DNA from: an uncultured Bacteroidales bacterium
Lineage (GTDB): Bacteria > Bacteroidota > Bacteroidia > Bacteroidales > FEN-979
Direction of reading: 5' to 3'
DNA: 64,000 bases
Assembly (NCBI GenBank): GCA_903959905.1
Contig: CAJBYO010000047.1
Location: 62,001 to 126,000, forward strand
The notes beneath the pieces were generated by a model. It had not been told where the DNA came from. It did no database searches and saw only the letters and a list, made by a program, of their open reading frames with translations. This document shows positions 1 to 10,900 of the stretch, in pieces; position 1 is the first letter of the stretch; every line of letters starts with the position of its first letter. The position numbers and the translations under genes were made by a program.

Positions 1-1164
1 GGCCTTGGTGCCAATCTGTCGGCGTTATGGATCCTGGTGGCCAATGCATGGATGCAATACCCTGTGGGAATGCAGTTTAATCCCGACACAGCGCGCAACG
101 AAATGGTTGATTTCTGGGCTGTTCTTTGTTCACCTGTGGCTATAAACAAATTCCTGCATACTGTTTCATCCGGTTATGTGACTGCAGCTGTTTTTGTTGT
201 CGGCATCAGTGCCTGGTTCCTTCTCAAAAAGCGCCACACCCAGCTTGCAAAACGGAGCATCCTGGTGGCCAGTATTTTCGGCCTGGTAACATCGCTGTTC
301 CTTGCCTTTACCGGGGATGGGTCAGCTTACCAGGTGTCGCAAAAACAACCCATGAAACTGGCGGCGATGGAAGGGTTGTACAAAGGAAAAAACGGGGCGG
401 GGCTCGTGGCCATCGGCATCCTTGACCCGGCAAAACAGCCCGGCGACGGAAAAGATGCATTCCTTGTTAAAATAGAGTTTCCAAAACTTTTATCATTCCT
501 TGGATACCGGAACCCCGATGCCTTCGTACCCGGCATAGATGATATCATTTCCGGCGGGTACAAACCCGGTTTTGACCACGTTAACCCGGCAGAAAAAGAG
601 CGGACCCTTTCGGTGGAGGAAAAGATACGTCGTGGAAAACTGGCCGTACGCGCACTGGCAGTTTACCGTGAAGCCAGAACGGCGAAGGATACGGCCGTCA
701 TGAATCAATCCCTGCCGGAGCTAAGGCAAAACTTCGCCTGGTTCGGCTATGCATACCTCAACGACCCGCAGAGTGTCATCCCGAATGTTCCCCTCACTTT
801 TTACAGTTTCCACCTGATGGTTTACCTGGGCGTTTTTTTCATCCTGCTGTTCACCGTTGTCCTCTATTTTTCAACGAAAGACAAACTGGAGGACCAGCGC
901 TGGCTCTTGCGCGTGGCGATCTTCACCATCCCGTTTGTTTACCTGGCTTCCGAAGCAGGCTGGGTGGTGGCAGAAGTCGGGCGGCAGCCCTGGGTCATCC
1001 AGGACCTGATGCCCGTGATGGCCGCAGTGTCAAAGATTGATGCTACATCGGTCATCATCACATTCTGGCTTTTTGCAGCCGTTTTCTCGGTGCTGCTCAC
1101 CGCTGAGCTGATGATCATGATCAAACAAATAAAAATCGGACCAAAAGAAGGAGGGCATAACTGA
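1..1164 (+). CDS. cydA: Cytochrome bd ubiquinol oxidase subunit I (5' partial)
   Basis: Quinol:O2 oxidoreductase subunit of the inner membrane, the heme-b558/b595/d-carrying half of cytochrome bd, used for respiration at low oxygen. The reading frame is open from base 1; the first visible residues (LSALWILVANAWMQ) match the family around its residue 130, so about 130 N-terminal residues, including the first heme ligand, lie upstream. The KFLHTVSSGYV segment carries the histidine equivalent to the b558 ligand, and GWVVAEVGRQPW near the end is a family signature. Several membrane segments are visible. The stop codon overlaps the cydB start (TGATG), so the two are translationally coupled. Identification is secure. 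Confidence 0.96.
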   Translation, partial: GLGANLSALWILVANAWMQYPVGMQFNPDTARNEMVDFWAVLCSPVAINKFLHTVSSGYVTAAVFVVGISAWFLLKKRHTQLAKRSILVASIFGLVTSLFLAFTGDGSAYQVSQKQPMKLAAMEGLYKGKNGAGLVAIGILDPAKQPGDGKDAFLVKIEFPKLLSFLGYRNPDAFVPGIDDIISGGYKPGFDHVNPAEKERTLSVEEKIRRGKLAVRALAVYREARTAKDTAVMNQSLPELRQNFAWFGYAYLNDPQSVIPNVPLTFYSFHLMVYLGVFFILLFTVVLYFSTKDKLEDQRWLLRVAIFTIPFVYLASEAGWVVAEVGRQPWVIQDLMPVMAAVSKIDATSVIITFWLFAAVFSVLLTAELMIMIKQIKIGPKEGGHN

Positions 1165-2327
1165 TGTTTGACACCATTACAATAGAAACGCTTCAGGCAT
1201 ACTGGTGGATCATCATCGCCCTGCTAGGAAGCCTGCTTGTATTCCTGATGTTTGTTCAAGGCGGGCAAACCCTGATCTATACCATCGGCAAGACCGAGCC
1301 TGAACGGAAAATCCTGGTCAATGCCCTGGGACGCAAATGGGAGTTTACCTTCACAACCCTGGTCACCTTCGGCGGTGCTTTTTTTGCGTCATTCCCGCTC
1401 TTCTATTCTACCAGTTTCGGAGGGGCATACTGGGTGTGGATGGCCATCCTGTTTCCGTTCATCATCCAGGCAGTGGCCTACGAATTCAGAAGCAAGCCGA
1501 ACAACTTCCTGGGACATAAAACATACGAATGGTTCCTGATCATCAACGGATTTCTCGGCACACTGCTCATTGGGGTTGCCGTTGCCACATTTTATACCGG
1601 CAATGCCTTCTCCGTCAACAAATCGGCCATCACCAACCTTGCTGACCCGGTCATTTCGCGCTGGCAACACCCCTGGCACGGGCTTGAAGCACTGCTTAAC
1701 TGGCGTAATATAGCCCTCGGACTGGCCGTATTTTTCCTGTCACGTGTACTGGGCATCCTGTACTTCATGAACACGATCGATGATGAACAAATCCTGTTGC
1801 GATCTAAAAAGCAACTTCCCCTGAATGCCATCCCGTTCCTGGTGTGCTTCCTGGCATTTGCATTTGCCATTTTCACCATGCCGGGATTCGCGGTCAGGCC
1901 ATATGACGGGACCATCATGGGAGAATCCTATAAGTATTTTCACAACCTCATCCAGATGCCGATTGTCATGCTGATGCTTGCGGCAGGTGTTGTGTTCGTT
2001 TTGCTCGGGGTGGCCCTGCCCCTGTTGTCTTTTGAAAAAAGCGCAGCCTCGGGTATATGGTACGCAGGCCCCGGAACGATACTCACTGTTTTTGCATTAT
2101 TCTGCCTTGTCGGGTTTAACAACACTGCCTATTATCCTTCAGTTTATGACATGCAGAGTTCACTGACGATTCACAACAGCTCTTCAAGTTATTATTCCCT
2201 TACTGCCATGAGCTATGTGTCACTGCTGGTCCCGTTCGTTGTGGCGTATATATGGTATGCGTGGAAAGCGATCAACAGCAGGAAAATTGATCAGAAGGAG
2301 ATGGATGAGGGAGGGCACAGTTATTAA
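1164..2327 (+). CDS. cydB: Cytochrome bd ubiquinol oxidase subunit II
   Basis: Second subunit of cytochrome bd, an integral membrane protein that stabilises the hemes of CydA. At 387 residues it has the usual length, with about eight hydrophobic segments and the family start ETLQAYWWIIIALLG. A clear GGAGGG ribosome site at 1150-1155, inside cydA, sits 8 bases before the ATG and fixes the start. No cydC/cydD or cydX follows; the operon appears to end here in a repeat tract and the next genes are on the other strand. Confidence 0.96.
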   Translation: MFDTITIETLQAYWWIIIALLGSLLVFLMFVQGGQTLIYTIGKTEPERKILVNALGRKWEFTFTTLVTFGGAFFASFPLFYSTSFGGAYWVWMAILFPFIIQAVAYEFRSKPNNFLGHKTYEWFLIINGFLGTLLIGVAVATFYTGNAFSVNKSAITNLADPVISRWQHPWHGLEALLNWRNIALGLAVFFLSRVLGILYFMNTIDDEQILLRSKKQLPLNAIPFLVCFLAFAFAIFTMPGFAVRPYDGTIMGESYKYFHNLIQMPIVMLMLAAGVVFVLLGVALPLLSFEKSAASGIWYAGPGTILTVFALFCLVGFNNTAYYPSVYDMQSSLTIHNSSSSYYSLTAMSYVSLLVPFVVAYIWYAWKAINSRKIDQKEMDEGGHSY

Positions 2328-2388
2328 ATGGTGAAACGGTAAAATGGTGAAATGGTAAAATAGGGAAGTTGTGAAATGGGGAGGAATT
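2328..2388 (+). repeat. Period-8 tract GGTGAAAT/GGTAAAAT behind cydB
   Basis: Imperfect tandem copies of GGTGAAAT, GGTAAAAT and similar begin directly after the cydB stop. The same words on the sense strand follow DUF4293 (25814) and mscS (33715, minus strand). No hairpin-plus-T-run terminator is visible here. Confidence 0.7.
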
Positions 2389-2395
2389 GTGGTGA

Positions 2396-3604
2396 TTAAA
2401 TGGGGTTGAGGGGAAGGATGACGGTGAAGGTGGAGCCGTGGCCTTTGGAGGATTTTAGTTCAATTTTACCGCCGAGCATTCTGGTCATTTTATCTGCAAT
2501 TGAGAGCCCGAGTCCGCTGCCTTCATGGCCCCGCGAATGAGACTGGTTTTCCTGCATAAAATGTTTAAAAACCAGTTTGTGGGCTACCTCATCAATGCCC
2601 ACGCCCGTGTCACTGACAAATATCTGCAGTTCACCTTTCTTAATTTCCAGTCCAACCGTAATGCTACCCTGTTTTGTAAACTTGATGGCGTTGTCAATGA
2701 GCTGGGATAGTACTGTCCGCAGCATGTTGGGATCACTTATTATTTTCAAGGCATCAGCCTTTCCGTCCGTCTGGAATTTAAAGTCAAGTTCCCTGGCTTC
2801 GCAGGTGTTCCAGTAAAAGTTATATAATTCTCTCAGCAACTGTTCAGGGTTGAATTCACTTTCGGCCATGGTCATACTACCTGAATAAAGGAGCGACATA
2901 TCCATGTAATCTGTTATGGTTTTTATCAGCCTGTCGCTGCTCTGCCGCAGTCCGTTATAGAATGACTGCTTTTGCTGCCAGCTGTGGTTGGGGTCGGTGA
3001 GAACCTGGTACATGCCCAGTATACCGTTGAGTGGCGTGCGAATTTCGTGGGAGATCATTCCAAGGAATTCGGCTTTTAACCGATCACTTTCTTCGGCTTT
3101 ATCCCTTGCTGCAATTAATTCGAAGTTCATTTCCTCCAGTTCCTTTGTTCGCTCTTTCACCTTGTCTTCAAGCTGGTGGTTCTGATTGCGCAACTGTTTG
3201 TAAAGGTAACGCGCAAACAGCAGGTTATCAATTCGTAAACCCACCTCAACCAGGTCAAACGGTTTGGATAAAAAATCTTTTGCACCGAGCTCCAGTGCAC
3301 GTTGCTTTGCTTCAGCCGTCATGTCGGCCGTAAGCACAAGAACGGGCATATACTCATCATGCGGGATCAACTCCTTCAGCTGTTCAATGACTTCATATCC
3401 TGAAAAGTGAGGCATCATGAGGTCAAGCAGAACCAGGTCGGGATCGCAGGTCCTGAATAAATCTGCGGCAAGCCTTGAATCGGTCGTTGTCTGAATATTA
3501 CTGTAACCCCTCAGGTCAAGGAACCCGTATAACACATCAATATTAACCTGCTTGTCATCAACAATCAGGATGCTGGCATTCTTAAACGTTGAATCTATCA
3601 CCAT
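2396..3604 (-). CDS. Response-regulator / histidine kinase hybrid (REC-HisKA-HATPase)
   Basis: Soluble two-component sensor of 402 residues. An N-terminal receiver domain (about 10-130) has the acidic pair D16-D17, phosphoacceptor D61 in LVLLDLMMP and K114 in LSKPF. A coiled-coil linker (about 135-175) leads to a HisKA domain with H186 in SHEIRTPLNG and a HATPase with N-box DNAIKFT, G1-box DTGVGI and G2-box GSGLGLSI. There is no membrane segment and no DNA-binding domain. It is the last of three same-strand sensor genes and resembles the middle one, so the two probably arose by duplication. Its input is likely phosphotransfer to the N-terminal receiver; the signal is unknown. Confidence 0.9.
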   Translation of the reverse strand: MVIDSTFKNASILIVDDKQVNIDVLYGFLDLRGYSNIQTTTDSRLAADLFRTCDPDLVLLDLMMPHFSGYEVIEQLKELIPHDEYMPVLVLTADMTAEAKQRALELGAKDFLSKPFDLVEVGLRIDNLLFARYLYKQLRNQNHQLEDKVKERTKELEEMNFELIAARDKAEESDRLKAEFLGMISHEIRTPLNGILGMYQVLTDPNHSWQQKQSFYNGLRQSSDRLIKTITDYMDMSLLYSGSMTMAESEFNPEQLLRELYNFYWNTCEARELDFKFQTDGKADALKIISDPNMLRTVLSQLIDNAIKFTKQGSITVGLEIKKGELQIFVSDTGVGIDEVAHKLVFKHFMQENQSHSRGHEGSGLGLSIADKMTRMLGGKIELKSSKGHGSTFTVILPLNPI

Positions 3605-3692
3605 ATGCTCCCTTTTTCAAACCAGTTCTTCCCTTTCACAACAGTCATTGATTTACTGAACAAAATTGTTCTCTGCTTTCAATTTTCCAGGA

Positions 3693-4889
3693 TTATGCCG
3701 GCAAACTGAAAGAGAAAGTTGCACCCTTGTCAACCTCGCCCCTGGCGTGGCAAAGTCCGCCATGACGCGTGATAATGCTTTTCACATTGGCAAGGCCGAT
3801 ACCGACACCTTCAAACTCGGTGGTTTTATGATAACGCTGAAAGACCCCGAAAAGTTTCCTGGCATGCTGCATATTAAGTCCGGCTCCATTGTCTTTTATA
3901 TAGAAAATGACCTCCTTTTCCTTCTTGACACTGTCTATTTCAATAATGGCCTCCTCCCTTTTCCCGGTATATTTGATCGCATTTGAGAGTAAATTGATCC
4001 AAACCTGTTTAATCAGCTGCTCATCACCTTTACAGTCGTGCAACTTATCAACGACGAATTTGACGGACCTGTTTTTCAATTCCGGTTCAAAAAATTTAAT
4101 GACATCACTCACCAGCGCATTGGAATGCACGGTAGTTTTTTTCAATTCAGTTCGCTTGAGCCTGGAAAACGACAGCAGGGCATTAATGAGTTTACTCATC
4201 TCCTTCGCCCCCCCGTCGATGATCTTCATATAATGCAGGTCCTCTTCCGAGTGCAGGCATTTTGAAGATTCCATCAGGAGGTGGATGAACCCGCTGATGT
4301 GCCTCAGTGGTGCTTGCAGGTCGTGCGAAATAGAATAAGCAAAGGCTTCAAGTTCCTTGTTGGCAGTTTCCAGCTGGCCGGTACGCTCTTCAACACGGTG
4401 TTCCAGTTCCTCATTCAATTTCTTCAGTTCAAGTGTGCGCTGCTCCACCTTCTCTTCAAGGACAGCATTCTGGGCTTGAAGCTGCAGGTATTGTTTCCGC
4501 GCAAACAGCAGGTTGTCGATCCGAAGCCCGACCTCTATCAGGTCAAAAGGTTTGGAGAGAAAATCGTATGCCCCTCCGTAAAGTGCACGCTGTTTTGCCT
4601 CCGGCGTAATATCAGCAGTAAGTACCAACACCGGCAGGTAGGTTTCTTCCGGGATCATCTCCTCCAATTGTGCCAGTATCTGAAACCCTGTAAGGTAGGG
4701 CATCATTAAATCGAGCAAAATTAGGTCCGGGTTAAAGGTAGTGAACAGGTTTACAACCAACCGCGGGTCGGTAGTGTACCGTATATTGGTGTAACCCTGA
4801 ACTTCGAGCAATCCGACAAGTACATCAATATTGTCCTGTTTGTCATCCACAATGAGGATGTTGGCTTCTTTAAAACTGGCATTAAACAT
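3693..4889 (-). CDS. Response-regulator / histidine kinase hybrid (REC-HisKA-HATPase)
   Basis: 398 residues with the same order as its downstream neighbour: receiver (D15-D16, phosphoacceptor D60, lysine in LSKPFDL), a long coiled coil rich in Glu/Leu (about 133-182), HisKA with H189 in SHDLQAPLRHISGF, and HATPase with NLLSNAIKYTG, DNGAGL and GVGIGLANV. The SHDLQAPLRH box is of the phytochrome-like kinase type and differs from the SHEIRTP box of the neighbour, so the kinase halves come from different subfamilies although the receiver halves are very alike (both contain EVGLRIDNLLFAR). The gap to the upstream PAS kinase is 40 bases, which suggests cotranscription. Confidence 0.9.
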   Translation of the reverse strand: MFNASFKEANILIVDDKQDNIDVLVGLLEVQGYTNIRYTTDPRLVVNLFTTFNPDLILLDLMMPYLTGFQILAQLEEMIPEETYLPVLVLTADITPEAKQRALYGGAYDFLSKPFDLIEVGLRIDNLLFARKQYLQLQAQNAVLEEKVEQRTLELKKLNEELEHRVEERTGQLETANKELEAFAYSISHDLQAPLRHISGFIHLLMESSKCLHSEEDLHYMKIIDGGAKEMSKLINALLSFSRLKRTELKKTTVHSNALVSDVIKFFEPELKNRSVKFVVDKLHDCKGDEQLIKQVWINLLSNAIKYTGKREEAIIEIDSVKKEKEVIFYIKDNGAGLNMQHARKLFGVFQRYHKTTEFEGVGIGLANVKSIITRHGGLCHARGEVDKGATFSFSLPA

Positions 4890-4929
4890 AGTTTCTGTTT
4901 TATAATTATGAAGTAATTTTCATCTTATT

Positions 4930-7900
4930 TTAATCCTGTAACACAGGTTTGTCTATCCACTGATCAACCAGCTCCAAAAACTCAATAATATCAAACGGTT
5001 TAGCCAAATAATCACGGGCTCCTGCGTTTTTAAGCTGCTGTATTTTGTCCGGTATTGCATCAGCGCTGATGATTACAACCGGAATAAGTTTCGTGGCCTC
5101 GTCCTTTAGCAAAGCATCCAGCAAATCAGTACCATGCATATCAGGTAAATCGAGGTCAAGAAAGATTAAATCAGGTTGACTCTGCCGTGCAACATTTACA
5201 GCATCAATTCCTGACCCTAAAGTGACGAGGCGGACGGAGGGACGGTGACTGCTGAGAATACCTTCAACGAGTTTGGCATTCGGGACATTATCTTCAATGT
5301 GCAGGACTGTTCCAGACCTGTTGAGTGACGTAACAGACGTAGTTGTATTGTCCTCTGTCAAACCGGCACGGTGTTTCTTGCCTTCATATCGTGTAAGTTC
5401 AACCCAGAATATACTTCCCTTATCCAGCACGCTTTCCACCCCAATCTTTCCTCCCATGGCCTCCATCAGTTCTTTAACGAGTGTAAGCCCAAGGCCTGTG
5501 CCTTCCATCCCTGTTTTTTCAGCCCCGATCCGTTCGAAGGGCTGGAACAGTTTTTCAATATCCTCCTTTTTAATTCCGAGCCCTGAATCCATTACCGAAA
5601 TTCTAACGAAGGACTCCATGGCATCCTTCTCCTGCCTCAATTCTGTTTTAATCACCACCGAGCCACCGGCCAGATTGTATTTTATTGCATTGTTGACCAG
5701 GTTCAGCAACACCTGGCGCAAACGCTGGCGGTCGGCCATGACCAGGAGCAAGTTTACCGGCGATTCTTCCAGGCTGAGCGTCACATCACGCTGCCCGGCA
5801 TACGGATGCACGATGTCCAGGATCTCATGGATGATCCCGGTCAATTGCACCGGTTCCGGTAACAGTGACAGCCTGCCGGCCTCAATACGGGAAATATCAA
5901 GCACCTCATTAATCAGGTTAAGCAGGTGTTTTCCACTGTTCAGGATATGATCAACCCCTTTACGGTGCGATGGGCTGAGGTCGCCAAGGCCCATCAACTG
6001 GGCAAAACCGAGAATTGAATTCATCGGCGTTCTCAATTCATGGCTCATCCGGGAAATAAATTCACTCTTGGCGCGGTTGGCCATGTCGGCTTCGCGCTTT
6101 GCCTTTCTGATTTCCTGTTCAGCCCTTTTGCGGTCGCTGATATCAACCATGACGGTGAGCAGGCATAAGTCCTTGCCGATAAACATCGGTTCAGCAGAAA
6201 AAAGTCCGGTGATAAAGGATCCGGATTTTGTTCTCACATCCATTTCCACATCCCTGACAATTTCTCTCAGCTTGATTCTTTCCGTGATGGCCCACCGCAC
6301 TGTTTGATCCGGAAAGAGGTTTATATCTGTGGCCCTTTTGCCAATGACCTCTTCGCGTGTGTAGCCAAGTGTAGTGAGAAACTTCTCATTGATATCAATG
6401 AAAAAACCATCCTCAAACCCGGAGATGGCCATGAGGGCGGAATTTGAATGAAATGCCTTGGAAAACTTCTCTTCCGACAGTTTGATTTTAGAAATATCTT
6501 TGCTTACCCCGAAAATAACGTTCTTGCCATCCCAGAACCCTGGTTTTACCCTGGTTTCCACAGGAAGATATTCGCCGGTTTTGGCACGTAACGGAACAGG
6601 GCAAAAATCGGCAGTCCCCTGGAGCATCTCGCCCACAATACGGTTGGCCTCCTCCCTCCGCTCCTCAGGGTGAACCATGAGGACTGACTGGCCGATGAGT
6701 TCCTCTTCTGTATAGCCAAGCCGCTTTATCACTGTTGTGTTGGTGTGGATAATGCTGCCCTTTTCATCCAGCACAAAGAGAAAATCTTCAATTGTATTGA
6801 AGAATGTTTCGTAGTTCCGGCGGGTCTGCTCAAGCGCGATTTCCGCCTGCTTCTGGGCCGTGATATCCCAGTTGGTCCCTACCATATGCAATGGTTCTCC
6901 TGACTGGCTGCGATTAACAATGGCATATGCCCGTATGTTGTGCAAAGACCCATCCGGCCATAGGATCCTGAATTCAATGTCAAATTCCTTTTTCCCCGCA
7001 ATGGCCATCCTTATCTCCTCGTCGCCCCTGATCCTGTCCTCCGGGTGGAGTGCGTTTGTCCAAACCTCATATGTTCCACGGAAGTCGTTGTGGCTGATGC
7101 CATAAAGGGAATACATCTGTTCATCCCATACGAGGGTGTCATTAACAATATCATAATCCCATACACCAATATTTCCGGCACGAGTGGCCAGCGACAACCG
7201 TGTAGTCAGGCGCATCAGTTCCTCTTCAATTCTTTTGCGTTCGGTTATGTCGGACATAAAACCATTCCAGAGCACAGAATTATCGTCTTCACGCTGAGGC
7301 AGAGCCCTGCCGAGCAGCCAGCGAACTGTGCCATCCTTCCGTCTGATCATGAACTCATGATGCCACAGTTTCATTTCACTCGCGGAGGCATTTACAGTCG
7401 ACAGGAAGCCTGTAAGTTCGTCATCCGGTATCAGCCGGTACATAGATGAAGGATCAGCAACGATCTCATCAGGTCCGATGGAGAGAATATCACGGACTCC
7501 GTCACTGATATATGGGAAATAAAATGTCCTGTCAGGCAGCATCCGGAACTGGTATACGGCACCGGGAAGATTGCTTGTGATTTTTGCCAGTCGGTCAAGA
7601 GACTGTTCAAGGGCCAGGGCCGCATTTTTACGCTCTTCAATTTCCCGCTGGAGCTTTTCATTGGCAGCTGCCAGCTGGTTGGTTCTTTCATCAACCGTAA
7701 GCGCCAGGATGGCATTGAGTTCCTGGATCTCCTGTTCAGCCTTCTTCTTATCGGTGATATCGATGTTTACACCATTCATGGCCACCAGGTTGTCCTCATG
7801 AAAAACAGGTACAATGAAATTCTGGATCCACCTTACTGTGCCATCAGGCATATTGATCCGCATATCTGTGTTAACAGGGATTTTCTCCATGATCATTTCA

Positions 7901-10900
7901 TCCATCGAAGCCTGCAGCACAGGGAGATCATCCGGATACACCAGGCTCATGAAGTACTCGAGGGTTACCTCTTTTTCAAACGGTTTAAATCCGAGAAGTT
8001 TATAGTTGTTTTTTGACCAGGTATATTCACCTGAAACCAGGTCGTACTTCCAGCTGCCCATGGCAGATATCTCCTGGGCGTAATTCAGGTTGCCCTCACT
8101 CTGAAGCAGGGCTTTGTCCGTTGCTTTGCGCTGGGTGATATCCCGTACAACATAAACGAGACTTGTTGGCTCGCCGAGGGCATCCCGTATAAATTCACCG
8201 TTCACTTCAATATCAAAGGTAACCCCGTCGGCACGCAAACCGGTATATTCTTTAGGACCGTGCCTCAGCCCCTGTAACATAAGGTTGATATTCCGGGTAG
8301 CACGTTCACGATCTTCCGGTATGATGTACTCTGAAATTGAATGCCCGATAACTTCTTCTCTCTTCGGGATTGCGAACATTGTCAGTCCAACATCCGAAAG
8401 CATGATAATTTTCCCGCTCAGATCAGTAATCGTGATATTGTCGGGGGAAGCCTCCAGGATGCCGCGGTACAACGCCTCGCTGGCATGCAGTGAATCCATG
8501 GCCAGCCTGCGTTCGGTAATATCGCGAATGCTGCCCGTTATTTTTGCAGGCCGGCCGGTGGCATCAAACAACAGCCTGGCGGAAACAGAAACAGGAACGT
8601 CTGAACCATCCTTGTTTTTCAATAACAGTTCGTAATCAACCACCCTTCCATGCTCTATTATTTCTGCATAGAAGACGTCCCTGTCACCGGGATTTGCATA
8701 AAGGGTTACAAACGACCTCCCAATCAGTTCATCACGGGTGTATTGCCCCCTTGAGATAATTTCTATTGAAGGACTAACCTCAAGAAGTATTCCGTCCAAT
8801 GTCGCTTCATAGTAAACATCCTGTACGCTTTCAAAGATGTTGCGGTATTTCCCCTCGCTCATCCTCAACAGGTCCTCTGCCTCTTTGCGCCCTGTGATAT
8901 CCCTGGCGATTCCGCACAGTCCGTTGATGTTCCCGTGAAAGTCCCTCAGGGGCACTTTGATGGTATGAAAATGTCTGATCTCCCCTTTCACTGGTTTTGA
9001 AGGGTACTCCTCCACTGTTGAGCCGGCAAGTACCTGCCGGTCAATTTCCTCAATGTGATCAGCATTTGCAGCACCAAAAAGGTCTGTATCCGATTTGCCG
9101 AGGACGTCGGCAACCGGCATACCGAACAATTCAGCCATGGCGTTGTTCACTTTAACATACCTGAGTGATTCGTCCTTGATAAAAATAGAATCCCTGGCCG
9201 TTTGAATGACGGAATTCAACAACTCTTCGCTTTCCCGAAGGTCGTTCTCAACCCGCTTCCTGTCGGTGATGTCATTGCTGCTTGTCAGAATATAAGGTTT
9301 GCTATGCAGCCGGATGATGTGAGAAGAAAGTAAAACTGTTCTGATCCTGCCATGCTTTTCCTTGAGCAGAACTTCCATGTCGGTTACAGCCTTCCCCTCT
9401 TTCAGGTCTGTCAGCACTTTTTCGCGGTCGGACCAGTCAACAAACAGGTTGGCACTTCCAAAGCCCTCAGCCAAAGCTTCCTCCTTTGTATAGCCCGACC
9501 ATTTCAGAAAAGTATCGTTTACTTCAACAAACTTGCCATCTTCAAGGCGGGTAATGGTGACCGAATAGGGAGAGGTGAGGAATGCCTTGGAATACCGTTC
9601 TTCGCTGTTCTGCAATTCAGTTTCCTGATCTTTCAGTTCTGTAATATCGGTAAATGAACCAATCAGTCCGGTTACAGAACCGTTTTCCATGATCAGGGTA
9701 GCGGAAGAGCGCACCCATACAAGCCGACTGTCGCTTGCAACAAACCTGAATTCAATAAAGGGGTGTACCTTCTCGGCCAGTTCGGCCATTATTTCAGCCA
9801 CCATCGGAATATCCTGCTCATATACAATTCCCAGGAAATTGGTACCGACGAGGTCATGCCGGTCATATCCGAGTATTTTTTTAACGACCGGACTGATATA
9901 CCGGATCGTCCCGTCCATCGCCGACTCATATACAACCTCATGCAGTGTCTCAACAAGTTTGCGGTATGACTCTTCGCTTTTCTGAAGGCCGGTTTTCGCA
10001 TGATTCTGCTCCGTAATATCATGAACAATAGAATACAACAGTCGTGTATTCCCCATTGTTACGGGACCTGAATAGACTTCAACATCCCTGATTTCACCCG
10101 ATGCCAGTCTGTGTCTGAAAAGGAAATGGTTCCTCTTTTCATTAACTGCCTTTTGCATTTCAACAGACACTTCCTCCACACTGAGGGTGTTGATATCAGA
10201 AATGCTTTTCTGGCATAACTCATCATGCGACCAGCCGTAATAGCGGGATGCAGAAGGGTTTGCGTCAAGGATCTGACCGCTGTCGGGATCAATCAGCATC
10301 ATGACCGAAAAATTGTCCTGAAACAATGCTTTATAGCGGTTTTCGCTTTCCTTCAGGTTTACTCTTGACTGATTGAGCGAGGTTACGTCTGATGCTGTTA
10401 CAAAGCAACCATTTTCCTTGTCGGTAATGATTCCTGCGAGTTGAATGCAAACAGTAGCAGAATCAGAGGTAATGAGATTGATCTCGCAGGATTGTCTTGA
10501 TTTATGGTGAAATATATCCTGAAGGAACTGCTCATAAGCATGTTTGGATGTTCTTGAAACAAAAGAACCGAAAGGGAAATTTTTAATTTGCTCACGGTCT
10601 CTGCCAAGCAACCTGGCTCCAAACAAATTTATTTCCAGTATAGTTCCTGTGCGGGAAAGGGTAAAATATCCGGTTGGGGCAAAATCATAAAGTTCGGTAT
10701 ATTTTGCAACCGCATCTTGTGCTGCCGCCCTGGAGCGCAGCAACTCTTCATTTTGCATTTCCAGCTCAATATGGGATACCTCAAGTTCATAGATGAGCCT
10801 GGCGCTTTCAGTTGCAGCCATCTGTTCACCTTCGTGTGCAGGTTTCTTTTTCATCCGCTGTTCAGCCTGATGACGCAATGAAACAGGAGATATATGATGA